This document shows positions 5,129 to 7,500 of a stretch of DNA of 7,500 nucleotides, one piece after another. The notes beneath the pieces were generated by a model. That model did not search any database and had not been told where the DNA came from. It saw nothing but the letters and a program-made list of their open reading frames with translations. The DNA comes from Burkholderiales bacterium. GTDB lineage: Bacteria; Pseudomonadota; Gammaproteobacteria; Burkholderiales; Burkholderiaceae_F. Both the position numbers and the translations under genes were made by a program. The stretch covers positions 1 through 7,500 of the forward strand of contig JAJTHJ010000400.1 of assembly GCA_021298875.1 (NCBI GenBank), in the 5' to 3' direction. Position 1 is the stretch's first letter. Each line of letters opens with the position of its first letter.

Positions 5129-6021
5129 TGCTTTTGGCCTCCCCCACCCTCGCTTGGTTCTTCGTCGCCGTCTGGGGTTCCGGCTATCTGGCGACCAAGG
5201 TGGGCTTGCAGTACGCGCCGCCGTTCACCTTCCTGACGCTGCGCTTCACCTTCGGCCTGGTGGTACTGCTGCCGCTGCTGTTGCTCTGGCAGCGGCAGGA
5301 GCCGCTGCGCTGGCCAGACTCGCGCGCCGCCTGGGCGCACGTGATCGTGGCGGGGCTATTGATGCACGCGATCAACCTCGGCGGCAGCCACTACGCGCAG
5401 TATCTCGGCATGTCGGCGGGGGTCGCCGCGCTGGTGCTCGCCACCCAGCCGCTGGTCACCGCGGTGGTGGCGGTCGGCTGGCTGGGTGAGCGGCTGCGGC
5501 GGCCGCAGTGGCTCGGCGTCGTGCTGGGCCTGCTTGGCGTGCTGCTGGTGGTCTGGCACAAGATCGACCTGCGGCTGCTCAGTTGGCCCGCGGTGGCGGC
5601 GGTGACCATCGCACTGGCCGCGATCACCACCGGCACGTTGTATCAGCGCCACTTCTGCCCGACCGTCGATCTGCGCGTGGCCGCGCCGGTGCAGTTCGCT
5701 GCCACGCTCGTCGCACTGGCGCCGCTCGCGCTGGCGGTCGAGGGCTTTCCGGTGCGCTGGAGTTGGGCGCTGGCCGGCGCCATCGCGTTTCTGGTGATCC
5801 TCGCCTCGATCTTCGCGGTCAACGCGCTGCACACGCTGATGCGCCGCGGCGAGGCGACCCGGGTGACGAGCCTGCTGTACCTGACGCCGATCTTTGCGGT
5901 GGCGCTGGAGTGGCTGCTTTTTGCGGTGACGCCGTCGGCGCTGACCGCGCTGGGCATCGCCATCGCCTGCGCCGGCGTCGCCCTCGTGGCGTGGCGGCCG
6001 CGGGCGGAGCGCGCGCGATGA
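5047..6021 (+). CDS. EamA/DMT-superfamily transporter (start uncertain)
   Basis: The protein has 324 residues from GTG 5047, or 295 from TTG 5134. It is an EamA-type drug/metabolite transporter with about ten membrane helices arranged as two five-helix repeats. The first repeat starts with TLAWFFVAVWGSGYLATKVG (34-53) and PPFTFLTLRF, and ends with LATQPLVTAVVAVGWLGERL. The second starts near LLSWPAVAAVTIALAAITTG and ends with YLTPIFAVALEWLLF and a final helix before WRPRAERAR. Members export amino acids, metabolites or drugs across the inner membrane; the substrate is unknown. The first 27 codons from GTG 5047 lie inside a palindromic repeat and do not look like family sequence. GTG 5047 has GGAG 11 bases upstream and could be coupled to the receptor stop at 5041. 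GTG 5068 also lies inside the repeat. TTG 5134 lies just after it and fits the usual family length but has a poor ribosome site. Its stop overlaps the next gene's ATG (ATGA). Confidence 0.88.
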   Translation: MSRDPSSVIRSAGAAEARGSRITDHGSLLLASPTLAWFFVAVWGSGYLATKVGLQYAPPFTFLTLRFTFGLVVLLPLLLLWQRQEPLRWPDSRAAWAHVIVAGLLMHAINLGGSHYAQYLGMSAGVAALVLATQPLVTAVVAVGWLGERLRRPQWLGVVLGLLGVLLVVWHKIDLRLLSWPAVAAVTIALAAITTGTLYQRHFCPTVDLRVAAPVQFAATLVALAPLALAVEGFPVRWSWALAGAIAFLVILASIFAVNALHTLMRRGEATRVTSLLYLTPIFAVALEWLLFAVTPSALTALGIAIACAGVALVAWRPRAERAR

Positions 6022-7172
6022 CGCTGGCGCGGATCATCGCCATCGCGGTGCTGGCGCACCTGGTGTTTGTCTCCGTGCGGCTGACCGGGTCGCTCTACGC
6101 GCTGTCGAACAAGGCCTCGACCTTCACCGTCGGCGTGCTGATGGCGCTCTTCGCGTTGGTGCCGATGCTGATCGCGGTGCGCGCGGGGCGCTGGCTCGAC
6201 GAAGTTGGCCCGCGCCGGCCGGCGGTGCTCGGCATCGGGCTGATCCTCGCCGGCGTGGTGCTGCCGGCAGCGTTTCCGTACCCGGTGGCCGACATTGCGC
6301 CCTTGCTGGTGGCCGCCGCGCTCGTCGGCACCGGGCAGACCCTGGCGATGATGTCCGTGCAGCAGGTGGTGGGCGAGCGCACCGACCCCGAGCGGCGCGC
6401 GGCGGCGTTCTCCTGGCTGGCGCTCGGCGGCTCCGTGTCGAGTTTCGCCGGCCCGGTGGCGAGCGGCCTGCTGATCGACAGCATCGGCCACCGCGCAACC
6501 TTTGTCGTGCTGGTGCTGCTGGCGGCTGGCGCGCTCGCCTGGGTCTGGGCGCAGCGCCCGCTGCTGACGCACGCCGGCGACCGCGCCGCGCCGCCCGTGC
6601 CCTTGCATCCGCTGCAACTGCTGCGTCATCGTGAACTGCGGCACGTGCTGATCGCCACCGCGGTGATCTCGATGAGCTGGGACCTGCAAACCTTCATGGT
6701 GCCGGTGCACGGCACGCGGGTTGGCTTGTCGGCGTCGGAGATCGGCCTCGTGTTGGGCGCTTTTGCGGCGGCTACGTTTGTCGTGCGGCTGGCGATGCCG
6801 TGGTTGTCGCGCCGCTTTACCGAATGGCAGGTGCTGATCTTCACGCTCTTTGCCGCGTGCACGGCGTTCGCGCTGTTTCCGCTGTTTGGCGGGGTCGTGA
6901 CGCTGGCGGTGGTGGCCTTCGTGCTCGGCCTCGGGCTGGGCGCGGCGCAACCGAACGTCATGTCGCTGCTGCACTCGCGCTCGCCGCCGGGGCGGGTCGG
7001 CGAGGCGCTCGGCATGCGCACCACGATCTTGAGCGGCAGCCACGTCGTGCTGCCGCTGGTGTTCGGCGCGGCCGGCTCGGTGCTCGGCGCGGCAGCGGCG
7101 TTCTGGACCATGGCGCTGATCGTCGGCGGCGCCGGCGCGGCGGCCGTGCGCTGGCAGCGGGCTGCGCCATGA
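6018..7172 (+). CDS. Major facilitator superfamily (MFS) transporter
   Basis: This 384-residue protein is very hydrophobic, with about twelve predicted membrane helices in two six-helix halves, near the usual length of short MFS exporters. The loop between helices 2 and 3 carries a motif A-like G57-R-W-L-D61-E-V-G64-P-R-R67. A charged cytoplasmic linker (about 180-207) joins the halves. The second half starts at ELRHVLIATAVISMSWDLQTFMVPVHG and includes GLSASEIGLVLGAFAAATFVVRLAMPWLSRRF, a second motif A-like loop. The substrate is unknown; drug, sugar and metabolite exporters share this look. The ATG lies inside the stop of the EamA gene (ATGA), and its own stop overlaps the ATG of the ChaC gene the same way, so the three are probably translated in a coupled fashion from one mRNA. 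The open frame continues upstream to 5508, but that part is EamA sequence read out of frame and is not coding. Confidence 0.92.
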   Translation: MTLARIIAIAVLAHLVFVSVRLTGSLYALSNKASTFTVGVLMALFALVPMLIAVRAGRWLDEVGPRRPAVLGIGLILAGVVLPAAFPYPVADIAPLLVAAALVGTGQTLAMMSVQQVVGERTDPERRAAAFSWLALGGSVSSFAGPVASGLLIDSIGHRATFVVLVLLAAGALAWVWAQRPLLTHAGDRAAPPVPLHPLQLLRHRELRHVLIATAVISMSWDLQTFMVPVHGTRVGLSASEIGLVLGAFAAATFVVRLAMPWLSRRFTEWQVLIFTLFAACTAFALFPLFGGVVTLAVVAFVLGLGLGAAQPNVMSLLHSRSPPGRVGEALGMRTTILSGSHVVLPLVFGAAGSVLGAAAAFWTMALIVGGAGAAAVRWQRAAP

Positions 7173-7500
7173 ACTCGGCGGGGGCGTATGCGGCAGCGCG
7201 CCTGACGCCGCAGCGAATGCGCGAATCGCTGGCGGCGGCGTTGGCCGAGCGCGCGCGCCTGTCGCCCCAGCGCGAGATCTGGGTGTTCGGCTACGGGTCG
7301 TTGATCTGGCGGCCGGAGTTCGAGTACGACCGGCGCATGCCGGCGCGCGTGTTCGGCTACCACCGGCGCTTGTGCCTGCGTTCGGTGCTGTATCGCGGCA
7401 CACCGGAGTGCCCGGGCTTGGTGGCGGGGTTGGACCGCGGCGGCTCCTGCGCCGGTGTGGCCTATCGCCTGCGCGCGGCCAGCGCGCCGCGCGAACTGGA
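7169..7500 (+). CDS. chaC: ChaC-type gamma-glutamylcyclotransferase, C-terminus beyond the window
   Basis: The first 110 residues of a ChaC-family protein are present. These enzymes cleave glutathione in the cytosol to 5-oxoproline and Cys-Gly. After an unconserved helical leader (1-35) comes IWVFGYGSLIWRPEFEY (37-53), containing the diagnostic YGSL substrate loop (42-45). FGYHRRLCLRS (62-72), a segment like RGTPECPGLVAGLDRGG (76-92) and GVAYRLR (96-102) follow. These align segment by segment with E. coli ChaC as I recall it. The catalytic Glu lies further on and cannot be checked. The ATG is inside the MFS stop codon (ATGA), making this the third gene of the EamA-MFS-ChaC chain. The leader before the core is about 15-20 residues longer than the family minimum; an in-frame ATG at 7217 is a possible later start. 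Confidence 0.92.
   Translation, partial: MNSAGAYAAARLTPQRMRESLAAALAERARLSPQREIWVFGYGSLIWRPEFEYDRRMPARVFGYHRRLCLRSVLYRGTPECPGLVAGLDRGGSCAGVAYRLRAASAPREL

Noticed and set aside
5508..6017. Upstream extension of the MFS reading frame
   Set aside because: This part overlaps EamA coding sequence in another frame and reads as Arg/Gly-rich nonsense; the MFS protein begins at the ATG overlapping the EamA stop.
5643..7403. 586-codon minus-strand open frame opposite the EamA, MFS and ChaC genes
   Set aside because: Low-complexity Arg/Ala/His composition, no ribosome site, and fully antisense to three well-supported genes.

Overview
The window is GC-rich (roughly 70%) bacterial chromosome, densely coding, with short intergenic gaps and ATGA start/stop overlaps. 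The gene set (a TctC/Bug-type solute receptor, single-domain and tandem universal stress proteins, a Crp/Fnr regulator, a TcdA-type E1-like enzyme) and the wording of several motifs point to a proteobacterium, most likely a betaproteobacterium. This is inferred from protein character only; there is no rRNA or other marker gene here.

Layout. Minus strand, positions 1-2139, read right to left: a TerB-like/DUF697 protein gene, then tcdA 4 bp downstream, then a universal stress protein gene cut by the left edge. The stress protein gene appears to have its own promoter. A 14-bp FNR/ANR-type box (413-426) overlaps the tcdA stop codon, and a -10-like hexamer lies at the class II distance from it. 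Plus strand, from 2220: a Crp/Fnr-family regulator, divergent from the DUF697 gene and closed by a hairpin plus ten-T terminator; a tandem two-domain universal stress protein (3057-3956); an orphan TctC/Bug periplasmic receptor (4067-5041); an 82-bp palindromic heptad-repeat element (5047-5128); an EamA/DMT-type transporter; an MFS transporter; and a ChaC-type gamma-glutamylcyclotransferase cut by the right edge. The last three genes are chained by ATGA overlaps and are almost certainly one transcript.

How it fits together. The regulator keeps the E..SR residues of the FNR recognition helix, and near-FNR-type sites lie in front of both stress protein genes (one strong, one degenerate). A small oxygen- or redox-responsive stress circuit is therefore plausible. 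The regulator lacks the N-terminal cysteine cluster of FNR but carries four cysteines in its sensor half, so its signal may differ. The transporter-transporter-ChaC operon suggests export linked to glutathione or gamma-glutamyl turnover, but the substrates cannot be read from sequence.

I see no mobile element, CRISPR array, RNA gene or clear defence system. The most notable items are the FNR-type promoter, the unusual Crp/Fnr sensor and the palindromic repeat that runs in frame into the EamA gene.
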